A DNA stretch of 64,000 nt from Ceriagrion tenellum (GCA_963169105.1 OY720635.1:153651645-153715644); one strand, 5' to 3'; counted from the first letter of the stretch, positions 22,880 to 34,205 are shown. Numbers and translations: made by a program. Notes: generated by a model not told the origin, from the letters alone.

Positions 22880-23225
22880 CTCCGCCCCTGCCGGCCGCTT
22901 TTTCGGGAAATAACTTTATAATTGCCCAACAGCCCCGCTTATGGCCTCCAATCCAACACGCGAATCTGGAGCGACTGGAGGAAGAGAGACTGACCCGCAG
23001 CCCGAGGGATTTCTAAAAGAGGGCCCACGACGCCCACCGCAGTCCCGAATGAAAAAAAGAAACACTTTGGAGCGACTCTCTATTCCCGGGGCGAAATATC
23101 CTGAGGCCTCGCGAGAGGGCGACACATTAGCCCATCGCTGCAGGGGGGCGCTGCCATGCCCGCAGGAGGCGACCGCCGACCGAGCCCCGCTCCTGCCGAA
23201 GACTGCGGAGTAATTAAGCAACTCG
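22880..23225. promoter_or_regulatory. CpG-rich patch, possible promoter or 5' exon
   Basis: This is a sharply bounded CpG-dense stretch (GGCCTCGCGAGAGGGCGACA, GGGGGGCGCTGCCATGCCCG). A 165-codon minus ORF and a 90-codon plus ORF cross it; both look compositional. A minus-strand ORF just beside it (23538-23314) starts MRPLLLCLLSIYCHSSSKE, which resembles a secretion signal followed by a 55-residue tail. It could be a real short exon but has no other support. Confidence 0.3.
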
Positions 23226-23539
23226 CAAGTCAAGCTCCAGACTGGAAAACTATTTGACAACGCAACCATAGCAGACCTGTCCAGTACATAGGATACATAG
23301 TGAGCAAGGTCGTTCAATGTCGAATGAATTTTTCCTTCGATACAGGTCTTCGCAACGTAAACAAGTCCGCCATCAAGCTGCCTATTTTGGTCCATTCTCC
23401 GTAAGCAAAGCACAGGTTGTTCAAAGTACTTGGCAAAGCATTTTTATTCGAAACGATGACTTGTGCTGAATATTCGCGGATTTCCTTGGATGAGCTATGG
23501 CAGTAAATGCTCAGTAAGCACAATAATAGCGGCCGCATT

Positions 23540-24840
23540 GTAGAAATGGTTGCGAATTCATATCGATAGAGGTACTAATATATCGAATCGAATGGCCTGG
23601 CACATCGAGCAAACATATTCCTAGGCGGAACGGCGTAGTAGACTGCCGTCGCTTTAAGGTGAAACGAAACGGTGAGTAGATTAACAGCACGTCTGTTTCC
23701 TCACTTTTTCGCGCGACACATTCCCCGACAAGGTGTTCGTAGGGTATGAATCGGTTCCCGTCCGGCCATTCATCCCTAGCCCATTGCCAAATATTTAAGC
23801 GAATTCGATCCATGTGATGAATGCCAAAATTTGTGATGCTTTATGTAATAGGGAATATCAGTTAATTTGGACGGATAACTTTACTTTCTTGCACTAGAGC
23901 TAACAACAAATTTGATGTAATATTATTAGAGCGTCCCTTTTTAACGTCCTCTTTCCATATATCAACTGTCAGGCTTAAGTGCCAGACCCCTAAAGGCGGA
24001 ATGAGGAGAATCGTCCGTCTTCAGAGTAGTTTTTCTTCTGGGGTAATATCAGAATACGAAATTACTTTCATTGGTTGAAATACAGGGGTTCCTACTCGTT
24101 AACTGAAAGACATCGAGCAAATACTGCTCATACGCGTAGAATGTTTCATTAGTATACCTAAAAATACAACTGTGAAATTCAGCCATTTGTGCTACTGTTC
24201 CTCCGCGAATCATTCGGAATACGTTAGAGCGCATATTTTGGCCCTGTCCAAATTACCCGGACTTGCATTAGTGGTGTCATTCTACAGATTATCAGACAAT
24301 AAGCAAGAAAATCAAAGGGAAGGGATAGGGAACAGAAGCAAAGTCATTACACGGACGCTTAGTGAGAAGTACAATCTGGAGACAGATCGACATCCATTGC
24401 AGATGTTACACAAAATAAATTTCGAAATATTTTAATTAATTATTCAGCTAAATATTATAGTCAAAGTAACTGATTTTAAGAAATTTACAGTAAAAAATGA
24501 CAGAAAGCAACGTGGCATGGTAGTTTGCAAGCATTCTTATTGCAGAGTGATATTTTGGGTTCAGGTTCATATTTCACTTGCTGAACCAAATTAAAAACCT
24601 CTGTCCAAATACTACAGAACAGAAATTCTTATGAAAATATTTTTAAATGACATAATAACGAACAATAGTGAAATATAAGCAAACCAGAATCGTTTTCATG
24701 GGGTATCGTTTGTCAAGAAAATATATCGTCTCTTTAGGGCATGAATTGAGTTAGATTTTTGCAGTCAACTTTTGGTGGTCCAAATCACTCGAAATTCCCC
24801 TACCACAATTTTTCATTGCCATATATCTTTAAACACTTTC
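23540..24840. other. Non-coding stretch
   Basis: The 100-codon ORF at 23813-23511 (minus) and 87-codon ORF at 24172-24435 (plus) have no domain, membrane segment or splice support. Nothing else is seen. Confidence 0.45.
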
Positions 24841-25005
24841 AAATAACACACCTCGCTATAATCCACACTTAATTTTACTTCAAACCGACCATGGTTTTGA
24901 CACTACGTACCATTATCGAGGTCCCCAATTCGTACGTACATAGTGCTGAAATGTAGTCGAGTGAAATAATGTGTGGACTACAGTGAGGTGTATTATTTAA
25001 CAATA
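24840..25005 (-). repeat. Inverted pair of hairpin-motif units (family 3)
   Basis: The left arm (24840-24880) reverse-complements to GTGTGGATTATAGCGAGGTG, and the right arm (24970-25000) has GTGTGGACTACAGTGAGGTG. Between them the minus strand carries CCTCGATAATGGTACGTAGT, then AAAACCATGGTCGG (24921-24885). The same motif is at 39154-39190 (CCGAAACAATGGTCGG) and 62771-62809 (TTGAAACCATGGTCGG). The right half has a diverged motif copy (TACATAGTGCTGAAATG). Confidence 0.7.
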
Positions 25006-26790
25006 TTCGATGTTAAATTCTCCCACAAAGGTGCGTCAGAGGCTTCCACTAACGCCACATATATTCTCAAATTGCCTCGAATGTCGGCATCGGTCGAGGA
25101 TAAACGTTGTCCGAACTTTTCTCATTGAGTTTCTTCGCCAGGGAAACAGACAGATTCGCAACTCTTCCTTAAAAATATGACCACTTGAACTGCCATTCAA
25201 CAACCGCACTCGCCAATATGAAAGCCTGGCAAATAATTCCTAATTCCGAAGCCCAAAAGTCTGAGATTTAAAAAAAAGCCTTACATTTGAGCAAGATGTT
25301 AAATCGGCAGGCCTTCAACAACTTATTTGCCCGCAGCCGATTCTCTTTCCTGAGATTGAAGTCACAATGAAGTCGAGAGAGAGAGACAATATCGGAGATA
25401 AGTGGACGTGGCACTGGGATGCAACGTGATTTGCGCACGCGAGTATCCGCTCCCCACGTATGTCGGTCTCGGAATGGCGAAAGTAAGTGAAAGCCTGACC
25501 ACCATCCCTCTCTTCTCATCCTCGCAGAATTCTCGGTCACCTCGTGGCCAAGAATTCTTTTTAATCGTGGAAAATGCTCCAAATCCGGAGCAAATGCCTA
25601 GCTGAAGAAATGCCGGACCGTCCAGTCCATTTTTTCAGTATCATTTTCCACTCTGTGACAGTCTGCCCGCCGGCATTGTTCGAAACAGTTGGTTTCAATA
25701 CTTGATAAATATTACTTAAACCACCAAAGCTTCAATGCAGATGTGAAAAGTTATGGTAGGGAGAAATAAGTATTTCGAATCCAATGATTATTCTGTGTAC
25801 CGAAATATAAATAGAGAAAAAAGTCCCATTTATCAAGAAAGATGTTCCACCTTATTCTAGAAGCTAATTGGATCGTGAGTGACGAAAGACTGCGTGCAAA
25901 AACACACGCCAATTGAAGCGTGACTTATGAATTCACGCAAAATGAGAGGACAAACAAGTCACTCGGGATGCGAGATGATATGACACACGACGTCATCAAT
26001 TAGCACCGGGAAGAAAACATTTGCACGACCTTTTCGGAGTATTTCGAACCCACGGATCCCGAGTAAACAAGAGTGTGAACTGCTCGCCAAACACCCGCGT
26101 CAGGCCTGTTAGAAGAACCCTTCGATGCATTAAATGCAAACAATTTATTGCTGCTCATTGGAGGAGTTCAATTTAATGAGGATTTGACACACAATATATT
26201 AACGTTGAGTACTCACTAATTTTCCCAACCAGGCCGCCAAGTGCGAGATCGATTCGTTAAGTTCTATAGGTACGATGAAAATGTATAATTCCCAAGTATA
26301 TCAGTACATAATCATGATCATCATGTGAATATTTACATTGCCAGTAAATCCTCTCATTTTTCGATTAAAGTAAGAACTGGTCTTGGAAAGCGAAAGTTGT
26401 CCTGCGCTGCGCAAACGGCGATTTTGGACGCCTTTGGAATCAGTTTATTCTTCAAAAGGCAAAAAACACTGCGTCGAAGCATTTAAAAATGACATACTTC
26501 TCCGAAAAAAAGCATGGGTCATCAAAGAAACCACGACGGAATTATCGATGCTCCTCTAACAGAAATACAACAAAATATGTACAGTAATGAAATAGGGTGG
26601 AGATAAAAGAATAAGAAAGAAAAGAGTACCGATCAGAAAGCTTGATTCGGATATTTTTAGCAATTGAAAGAAAACTCCGATGCTTTCTTCTTCATTCGCG
26701 GGATGATCTATAATAAAAACACCACTAGCATAATAACGAATTCCCAGATACAACAGCACTGTTGTTCATGTATATTTTTACATTGTCGTC
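25006..26790. other. Non-coding stretch
   Basis: No recognisable gene. The ORF at 25582-25268 (minus) includes a GAGA repeat and no domain. AT-rich beyond 25.6 kb. No repeat matches were found by eye. Confidence 0.45.
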
Positions 26791-26794
26791 CAAA

Positions 26795-27060
26795 AAAGTA
26801 ACCTACCGGTTAGAAGTGGGGTTATTCGAAAGTCAGAGAAAATCCTCCTCCTCTGCACAAGTGCAGGACCTTATACATTCCTCTATTATTTCTTTTTTCA
26901 TCTCCGCGAACGTAATAACCTTCTTCATGGTGTCCAGAAAACCTATTCTCTCTCTTCCTCTTTCCCGCTTGCCCAACATTCTTTCCTCAGCAGAGAGCAA
27001 ACCGTCGCTCCTCAACAACACTTCGAGTCACCCATCCGGACCCCTCCTGATCTCATCCAA
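26795..27060 (-). mobile_element. LINE lineage A C-terminal fragment
   Basis: It starts at the shared CCTACCGG boundary (26806) and continues antisense through GCACAAGTGCAGGACCTTAT to the MLGKRERGRERIGFLDTMKK frame on the minus strand (27021-26833 region). That frame equals LAKRRKYRKRLKDGMKRS at 3.3 kb. It is then joined head-to-head to a sense fragment at 27090. It is inactive. Confidence 0.85.
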
Positions 27061-27089
27061 AACGGTGTACGGAGCACTTATGTCTTCAT

Positions 27090-27390
27090 CAGCTCAAATA
27101 GCATGGAAGGAGGTAATGGAAATGTTTGTAGCGAAGAGGAAGCTGGTGGCGGAGGTTCGGAGAAGGCAGAGGAGATGGATGGAGGACGAACGGAAAGGGG
27201 AGGGAAGGTTGAAGAGATCAATAGTGGGGAGAACAGCCGGAAGCGTGGAAGAGAAAGGAAGTGAATAGATATTCTGGACGAAATAAGACGAAGACGATAT
27301 GAGGAGTTTAAGAGGGATTTATACTGGGACACACTCAAGAGGGAAAGAGGACCGATGTAGCAGAAGTTAGGATATGTCATTCCCAGCGAA
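27090..27390 (+). mobile_element. LINE lineage A2 C-terminal fragment, sense
   Basis: The plus strand encodes AKRKLVAEVRRRQRRWMEDE and GEGRLKRSIVGRTAG, then frameshifted YSGRNKTKTI-GV remnants. The same text is antisense at 47356-47649 (AEVQRRQKCWIEDVLKGEGM) and 50.6 kb. It lies back to back with the antisense fragment 26795-27060, which makes a misleading 168-codon ORF across the junction. Confidence 0.85.
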
Positions 27391-27437
27391 TGCTGTTTAC
27401 GGAGATTGCTAGGGTTTTCAGCCAGATTACGGGGTGG

Positions 27438-27535
27438 ATCTGCACCGACACTTCAATGGCGTAGACTGCCATCGTCTTCAGAGTGAATGAGTGAAGAGGA
27501 TGGCAGACCATGTCATCGAAGTCGGTGCAGGTCAA
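27438..27535. repeat. Inverted pair of hairpin-motif units (family 1)
   Basis: The left unit on the minus strand (27483-27445) reads CTCTGAAGACGATGGC, a loop AGTCTAC, GCCATT, GAAGTGTCGG. The right unit on the plus strand (27493-27531) reads TGAAGAGGATGGCAG, then CATCGAAGTCGGTGCAG. The ends CTGCACCGAC and GTCGGTGCAG pair exactly. The two units face away from a common centre at about 27487, with the motif starts innermost. Confidence 0.75.
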
Positions 27536-27584
27536 CGACACCATCACCCTGCTGGAAACGCGATAACTCTTCATACATAGATAG

Positions 27585-27790
27585 ACTATTGCAGAATGGC
27601 AGAGGAGACGGATGGAAGACGTTTTGAGGAGAGATCACTGGAGAAGCGTGGAAGAGGAAGGTAGTGAATAGAAATTCAGGGCGTAATAAGAGGACGACGA
27701 ATTTAAGAGGGAATAGTGTTGGGATCCATGGGAGGGCAATATGGACTAGAAATGCACCAAAAATTGGGTTACTCAATAAAATGGGGTGGA
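27585..27790 (+). mobile_element. LINE lineage A2 fragment, sense, second piece
   Basis: It resumes the same LINE text as 27090-27390 (GCAGAGGAGACGGATGGAAG, equivalent to RQRRWME) through GTGGAAGAGGAAGGTAGTGA. The palindromic hairpin unit at 27438-27535 lies between the two LINE pieces. They could be two insertions or one rearranged copy. Confidence 0.75.
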
Positions 27791-27989
27791 ATACTCAAAT
27801 GAAAACATAAACGATTAATTTTCCAAAAAGAGCAAATATAAAGAACTGACGTACGTGCATCCACCATAATGGATGTTCCCTTCACCCACAATCCATAGCA
27901 CGGTCAGTGAATCCCGACAATCTTAAAGGAGTTTCCACTAAACCAACTTATGGTTTCGCTTAGGAGGAAGAAATTTCCAAGAGCGATCG

Positions 27990-28380
27990 TTGAAGAATCT
28001 ATAATGGCTATTGAGGACTGACTCACGCGACAGCAGGGAGATGAAACGGAGAGTGCTGGCGCGTGTCTCTTTCCCCTTCGGGATGACGACGACGTCGTCG
28101 GCTCAGCTTTCCTTATTTGAGCGCGCTTCTCACTCACTCTCGCGCGAACGGAGACACGAGACCGGAAAGCAAGACGAGCGGAACAAGCAACTCGCCTCGG
28201 GCGCGACAACAGGGGAAGGAGGGAGCAGATATAAGGGAGGTTTGAGTCGGATGGACGCGACACTCCACCTGGGGCGGGATCACTGTGGCTTCTTTCGCGT
28301 AGCCCTTATCATTTTCCGAAACCCAAACCGCTCTATGGGGGCAACGCTCTCTGTTACGGTCCAAAGCTCTGAGTAAACAG
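27990..28380. promoter_or_regulatory. CpG-rich patch with TATA-like element
   Basis: A CpG-dense stretch with the palindrome GACGACGACGTCGTCG (28085) and, on the plus strand, GCAGATATAAGGGAGG at about 28225, which resembles a TATA box. A possible start region downstream contains no good ATG with an open frame beyond 50 codons. The ORFs of 119-121 codons on both strands are probably compositional. Confidence 0.35.
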
Positions 28381-28391
28381 CTCAACAGAGG

Positions 28392-28611
28392 TTGTAACGC
28401 CTTGGTGTTTTCTTTTGGTAGCGCTTAATTTTCAGTTTTCTAGTACACCTTCTATCTCCTCTCCAACAATCCCCCATCTCCAAACTTCAACAACCCCCTC
28501 ACAACCCAAAACGACAATACAAAATAAATAAATAAAACATTAAAACACAAAATAAGAAATAAAAGAAAACACACAAAACAAACAATAACTCAAGGAGCGC
28601 GGCGTTACAAG
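28392..28611. repeat. A-rich tract flanked by 10 bp inverted repeats
   Basis: TTGTAACGCC at 28392-28401 and GGCGTTACAA at 28602-28611 are exact inverted repeats. They enclose an A-rich run (28500-28590) containing AAATAAATAAATAAAA and CACAAAATAAG. The A-rich run could be a retroposon tail on the plus strand. The hydrophobic minus-strand ORF at 28879-28499 is its complement (poly-F/L) and not a gene. Confidence 0.45.
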
Positions 28612-29441
28612 GTGGCCGAAGAACTACAGGTGAATCCTTTCTCACCACACTGAGGGTACCTAGAGTACTGTGATTGCTGAATGGGATCAGGAGACAGGAC
28701 GGATATTCTACCGACAAGCATGTACTTGCTTTTAGCTTCAAAGTGAAATATGTATACATATATTTTGTTATTTGAAGAAGATACTGGTAGTATAGGTACT
28801 CCAGAGCAGACGATAAGCTTCCCAATGTTCCCACATTCCAATTTCTACTGGAGATAGGCAGTAGGAGATGAAAATTCATTCACTCATCTACTTAACCGAT
28901 ACTATTCCGTTTTTGTCAGATATTCTACATTTTACGTACATCAAACGTACAGATATGTCCATGCCTATAATGCTAAACGTAAATCACGGACACTCAAGCT
29001 GGAGGAAGCGGCCTCACCTTGGCTTAAGGCTGAATATAGGCAACGCCGCCACTGGTACTTAATAGCTCTATGGTCCTATGAGAACGCTAGAGAGTTTTCG
29101 CTGAAATTTTTTGATCGAAAAAAACCCCATGCTATCGTAGAGAATTGAATACTATATGTCGAGAAATATACGTTTACGTACAGAGAAACGTATAATTATG
29201 TCGCAGCATAGCATACTGAATTCGCTAAATTACTTAATGATATCAAACTGTTCTAGATGAGCAATGCACACAGATATTACCCTAAGACCGCTTTTCATCA
29301 ACTATAATTTGTTCAATTCTAATTATGGATTTCACTTAATTATAATTAGGAAATGGGTTCAGGCTTAATTTTGTTGAAGTTATCAATCACGGCAAAAATG
29401 AAATACAACTGTGTTAACTCCACTTAAATATTTTATTGATA

Positions 29442-29476
29442 GGGCCCGGGTTTCAATACTTCATGTCACCATCAGG
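29442..29476 (-). repeat. CTGATGG...GAAAC hairpin motif
   Basis: The minus strand reads CCTGATGGTGACATGAAG, then TATTGAAACCCGGGCCC. It follows the CTGATGR-variable-GAAACC pattern. Downstream on the same strand is TTTAAGTGGAGTTAACACAG, similar in position and flavour to the GATTAACTGTGG segment after the motif at 57 kb. There is no clear inverted partner. Confidence 0.5.
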
Positions 29477-29845
29477 TGAAATTACAAATTCAACCGTATG
29501 ACCAGCGATTTAAGGCACCTTATACAATTTGAAGAATGACAACTAACTTTTTCGTCTCTTGAGCACATTTGAAAAATAACGATAACACCGCGATATGAAA
29601 CTCTGTTTCTAAATCCTCCTCCTTGAACTCTCCAGCATTTCATCGATCTCCAAGCTGCAGTTCGTACGGGGATAAAACGTCCTCAAAGACCGGCAGAGAG
29701 AAAGTCAAGAGATCTATGCTATGATGGAAAGAGGCAAAGAGGCACAAACCCATCACGCCATTCCCTTCTGAGGATGGGGTAGTCAATGAATTTAGTTATA
29801 ACCGTTAGTTCTAGTTAACTGGCTCCCTTAAAATAATATTCCCCT
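29477..29845. other. Non-coding stretch
   Basis: No gene or recognisable repeat is seen. Confidence 0.5.
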
Positions 29846-29849
29846 TGAC

Positions 29850-30250
29850 GCCTTGTCCTTACGTATCGCTTTTGCTTTTCTAAAACTCGTGCATTGCTTC
29901 ATACAAGCTCTCCTTTTCATGGGACTCCAAACATTATTCCTCTTTAGAGCCGTCTACCACATTCACCGACGACTTTCGCTTCCTTTCCTGTGCCTATCCT
30001 CTCATACCATTCAATCCTATGTATTTTTAGCTATTCGACTCTATTTCATTCTCTTGAAATGGCCAAACCAATGAAGCACATCCCCTCCATATATGTCCAT
30101 TGTTGGAGCATCCAGCCCACATTCCTCCATCACCAACCCATTCCAAACCCCATTCACTCTCCCTCCTTGGAAACGTGTCTCAATAACCCCATTCCCACAG
30201 CGTTAATCCAACTTTTAGGCTTATCGTCACGTACCCAGGTTTCTTGAGGA
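29850..30250 (-). mobile_element. LINE C-terminal fragment (lineage C)
   Basis: The minus strand encodes DVLHWFGHFKRM near 30070, RIGTGKEAKVVGECG near 29970 and a terminal EKQKRYVRTRRQG near 29860. This matches the order W-GH-KRM, then GRPK-RW, then EA-----DR--WR that follows the RT domain in some LINEs. The segment from 30240 to 30130 reads RDDKPKSWINAVGMG-LRHV. Multiple stops make it inactive. Plus-strand ORFs of 73 and 85 codons here are antisense shadows. Confidence 0.7.
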
Positions 30251-30890
30251 ACCAACCATTTGTATTTGAAACTGAAACTGTCTTTCGATAATGAGCCGCA
30301 AACCACTCAGCCAAAGCCGCCTAAGGTCTAGATTAGTTAAGTTCACTATCGAGATGTCGTCTTCAAGTGACCCAACGACATATGACACAGCGAATTAACA
30401 CGGTTTATTTCGGCGAGTACAGTGCATCAACGCGGGAACGGAGGGATTCCACGACCCACGCAACCTCGACGTAATCGGATATAGACCCACCGAGCGAGAG
30501 TCCCTCTTCACATGGACTTCCGAAAACACAAAAGGCTCCACGGTTTACAGCCCACGCGAGACGAACACAGGGCGTGGAAAGTTACGCCGCCGTCGTTTTG
30601 CATCGTGATTTCGGAATATATTTAAAAACATACAAAAACGCCGTATTTCCTCATAAATAGCTCTTCTAGTGAAACTCTGTTTTCACTCTCGATGAAATAG
30701 TCATTATGATCGAATGTAAAGCGATCCAGAAGAGATTTTTTTCCGGGTGTTTCCCGCCGATGGGAAGAGTGGAAGGAGGGTAGTGAATTTAGAGGCAGGG
30801 GAGGGGGTCTGATTCACTTCCGCGCTAAATATGGCGTCGCTTCCGGTCAGCATCCCGTCTCACTGACTGGTCAAACCCCATGACGGCATA
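30251..30890. promoter_or_regulatory. CpG-containing stretch with clustered ETS- and YY1-like sites
   Basis: At 30815-30847 three conserved animal promoter motifs occur within 33 bp: CACTTCCGCG (ETS-like), ATGGCG (YY1-like core) and CTTCCGGT (ETS-like). The flanking sequence is moderately GC-rich with a G-rich run at 30795. Such clusters are typical of TATA-less housekeeping promoters, but no exon can be assigned. The rest of the stretch (30251-30700) shows no gene. Confidence 0.35.
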
Positions 30891-30899
30891 TTGGTGAAG

Positions 30900-31200
30900 T
30901 CTGCATGGGTTTTCCACCAGATGAGAAAACTGTTGGGCTATCTTTCGTCAGCTACCTCCACTGTCGTCTTCAGGGCAACCTCAAATAACCCAGAATATCG
31001 CCACGACGTGAGTAATTCTAGAATAAGTCTTATCTCTGTGCATTTTTGAAGCTGTAAAAACATTGACGCAAATTAGCATGTCTTTGGTTTGGTAGGCCGT
31101 GGAACTAACAGGGCCCCATCTATATCCTTGAAGACGATGGTGGAGGTAGCCGTCGAAATGTCGACCTACGATCATCCCATCTGGTGGCTGTTTCTCATAA
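30900..31200. repeat. Inverted pair of hairpin-motif units (family 1) with 150 bp spacer
   Basis: The left unit on the minus strand (30974-30941) reads CCTGAAGACGACAG, GGAGGTAGCTGACGAAAG, followed by CTCATCTGGTGGAAAACC. The right unit on the plus strand (31126-31163) reads CCTTGAAGACGATGG, GGAGGTAGCCGTCGAAATG, followed by CCATCTGGTGGCTG. They diverge from a 150 bp spacer. The shared CATCTGGTGG tail also occurs as CACTTGGTGG after the unit at 38.6 kb. A 64-codon minus ORF across the right unit is read-through. Confidence 0.75.
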
Positions 31201-33055
31201 TTATATTACCCAAAAATAATTAAATATCCTGATGTTCCACACTCTTTAACTTATTAGAAATAAAGAACCACTTATTAATTCGTTTATGTTGAGTAATATA
31301 ATCATTAATGACTGGAAATACGAACTGTAAGTTACGATAAATATTATTAACGTCAACAACCGGTATGCTACCATGAAGTTTCGCTATAATATTACGTTGT
31401 AACGCCATTAATAGTGGTTCAATTAAGATATAACCAAATAAACATAATATCTTGAAATTTAAGGCACATAAATAATAACCATTCAGAGCTCATTCATCAA
31501 GAAATACGGCGAAATAAATGATTATATCTTATGATGTTAGGTCTACCCGAAAACTCGCATTCGCTTGGGATCTTTTAAGATACTCTGGGACATTAAATTA
31601 CTTTTCAGCACATATTCAATCACTTGTATTTACCCAATAACATTGCACTAACTTTTGAATTGGAAATATCGCAAGGTTCACGCCCAAAATGTACCGTAAC
31701 CATCATAATATGTACGAGTTATGCATGGTCTTGATTAGGCCCGCCATTTTTTTTTTACTAGTACCAGTATTTGGTTTGGTATATCTAAGTAACCCATCCG
31801 CCTTGTGAAAATAGTCACGTGACTCCTTACGTGTAGCTCTGAGAAATTGGCCTCTGGTGGAAGATCCGAGAAGACTTCACTAACATAATACGCCGAAAAA
31901 TAAAATCCCACAGCCGGTATCGTTGATTTGACGACTCTCTGTTAAAATAGAACATTTCGCACAAAATAAAAGATTTATGCGATTAAAAGAAGGAATACGG
32001 CCTATAAAGTCCGTCCAAGGTAATAACACAATTAAAACAAACTTCGTTTGCTTATCAAGAAGTCTAAGTTACCCATGATCCAGCCCATGATAAGTTACCC
32101 ACCAGTATCACATCTTAGAGAGTCAAAAGATTGGTTGAATCGACATAGGACTGGGGAGCAATATGTCGCTTAGGGATACGTGATTTCAGACAAGAGGAAT
32201 AGTATGGCAAGACAGACATGCCATAACTTCTGAATGACGGGATACTGTACAGAAACCATTAATCAAAACGGCCAGATCCTCAATATGTGATGCCCGATTG
32301 AAATCACGAAAATGTACAGTTCAGTTGAAGTTTAGTCAACTTTCATGAGTTAAAAATTTATCTTCCTATTCTGCCGCCACACAATACTAACAACCGTTGG
32401 ATACATATTTTGTCGAAATTTTTAACCGTGGGTCATCGGCTAACGGAAGTTTGAGCTTGAGCAGGATATTATTTTTTTTATCAAAATATTTTAACCCTGT
32501 TACAAAGAATAATATCTCACCTAACCTCAGAGTACCGTGGGACCGAGCTTTGCTGAAAACAAAGTGCATATCTAAATCGATTACAAGAATTAAATACATT
32601 ATTCTTTCTGCCATCCGCTTGTGATTTTAACCATGTATCTTGATTGCAAGTAATTTAAAAAAGCAAAAAAAAGAAATCTTTGCACTGATTCCGAGTAAAA
32701 TAAGGTCCCATTTTGGGGGCCTTGGGGCCTTTGCAGCCCTGAGGCCTTTGATCCAATTGATTCCTCGTACCCGAAAATCCTTTTTATACTGCATTTCATG
32801 AAAATCGGAATATTAGTTATCGAGAACATATTTACATATCTAAATATACCTATTTAAACATACATATAAATATTGCTCGTTTAATGATATAAGATATCAA
32901 AATATCGGTGACTTAACACCTCACTTCTCAAAATATTATCCATAAAATACCAGCGTAGGTATGCATTCCAGAGAGACTTTATTTATAAAATGAGGATTAT
33001 GAAACTCATTGAAAGATGAAACATGGAAAGCCAGCGATAATCCTCCGGATTTTCA
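31201..33055. other. AT-rich non-coding DNA
   Basis: Nothing coding is recognisable. GGCCTTGGGGCCTTTGCAG and neighbours at 32718-32750 form a small degenerate GGCCTT repeat. At about 32950-32990 the text GTATGCATTCCAGAGAGACT resembles the interior of family T elements. At 31850-31885 CTCTGGTGGAAGATCCGAGA resembles the tail downstream of the family 1 hairpin units. Confidence 0.45.
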
Positions 33056-33059
33056 CACG

Positions 33060-33165
33060 AAAAGTCTGATCTACAATTTTTTTCATCTCTGCCTTCTTCT
33101 TACTCTTCTTAATCCCATCCATAAAACCCATTTTCTTTCCTACTCAACTCCGCTATGGTTTGGGA
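33060..33165 (-). mobile_element. LINE lineage A 3' fragment
   Basis: The antisense block CTTAATCCCATCCATAAAAC (33110) and the preceding TTTTTTCATCTCTGCCTTCT correspond to MDGIKK and EMKK residues at the C-terminus of lineage A. Only about 100 bp survive. Confidence 0.65.
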
Positions 33166-33890
33166 CAAATCTCGCTCAAGCAGTGTAAACATTCTGCCCG
33201 GATTCGTAAATTGAGTTGAAATTAGAACCCATCCCCTATTTGGTGCGTAATACCACAGAGTAAGTACATACAGAGTGGCAGAGAGATAGGGAGATTCGGA
33301 TATGAGTTTTTAAATAATACTTTGGCCGATAGATGGAACAGGTGTATCGAAGTTGCACGACAAGCAATAAATGAGCTTTGGCACACGGCCACTTCATTTA
33401 GTGTCGCATATCTCACATGATGTTCTTATGATTATTTCGGTGCCTGGATGTTTACAAATCGACCCATAGCAACGGAAACAAATCTTATTGAGTTGTCGAG
33501 ACCAAATTAAACATATACTTCAATGTGCCTTGAATGAGCATCGTCTATAATGAAGCGAATTCACGTCAATATAATAAAACACGCGATTACCAAACACGGA
33601 GACTACTGTTTACCGATATATCATAGCAACGACGGAATAATTGGTACTCGATTAAAAGCACACAACAGCCATGGTAAATCCACCTCTGTATGTAGATGCA
33701 AAATCACCGAGTACCACTAAAGTCTCCAAGTGGCCTTCTCCGTAAGCCAAAATTCTTCCTCCCTTAAGGTGGTGCCACCTGAGAAATTCTTCCCTAAGCT
33801 CTCCAAAATTTATGTCCAGTTTTTAGCAGTGCTTTGCCACTCTATATATACTTGCTCTATGATAATATGTTTTCGGCAGCTCATCATTTT
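33166..33890. other. Non-coding stretch
   Basis: No gene or repeat end is recognised. Confidence 0.45.
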
Positions 33891-34205
33891 GGGGGACGCC
33901 CGATGGAATGGCGGCACCGGAAGAGGGCGCTGCCGGCTGGGGAGGGCGGAGAGCACGCCCCTTGCGGAAGGAAGCGCACCCTCCGAGGGCTAATAGCAGG
34001 GCCGGCAACCGCCCCTCTCGCACGAAGCGACGACCCGCGCGGAAAGAGAGGGCAGAGGGGGAAGGAGGACCCGCCGCAAAAGGCAGCAACGGCGGCGTAG
34101 AGTGATTGACCGAGGGCGAGAGGCGTGAAACGCCCTCTTCCTCCTGGCGCGCTCGCTCTCTATTCCCGACGCGGCGACGCCATCTTGTCCTAACCCTAGC
34201 CAATG
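33890..34205. promoter_or_regulatory. CpG island with YY1-like and CCAAT motifs
   Basis: This is an abrupt CpG-rich block. Near its right edge are GACGCCATCTTG (34176-34187, a YY1-type site; ACAAGATGGCG on the minus strand) and AGCCAATG (34198, a CCAAT box). The minus-strand ATG in the YY1 site opens only seven codons (MASPRRE). ORFs of 65-132 codons in four frames are compositional. I infer a TATA-less promoter; transcript direction is not determined. Confidence 0.45.

Noticed and set aside
22916..23413. 165-codon minus ORF
   Set aside because: It spans an abrupt composition change between AT-rich and CpG-rich DNA and has no domain; the 5' part may be an exon but the whole is not supported.
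26762..27268. 168-codon plus-strand ORF
   Set aside because: It is a fusion of an antisense LINE fragment and a sense LINE fragment across their junction; only the second half has real LINE protein sequence.
28499..28879. 126-codon hydrophobic minus ORF
   Set aside because: The Phe/Leu-rich part is simply the complement of the A-rich tract at 28500-28590.
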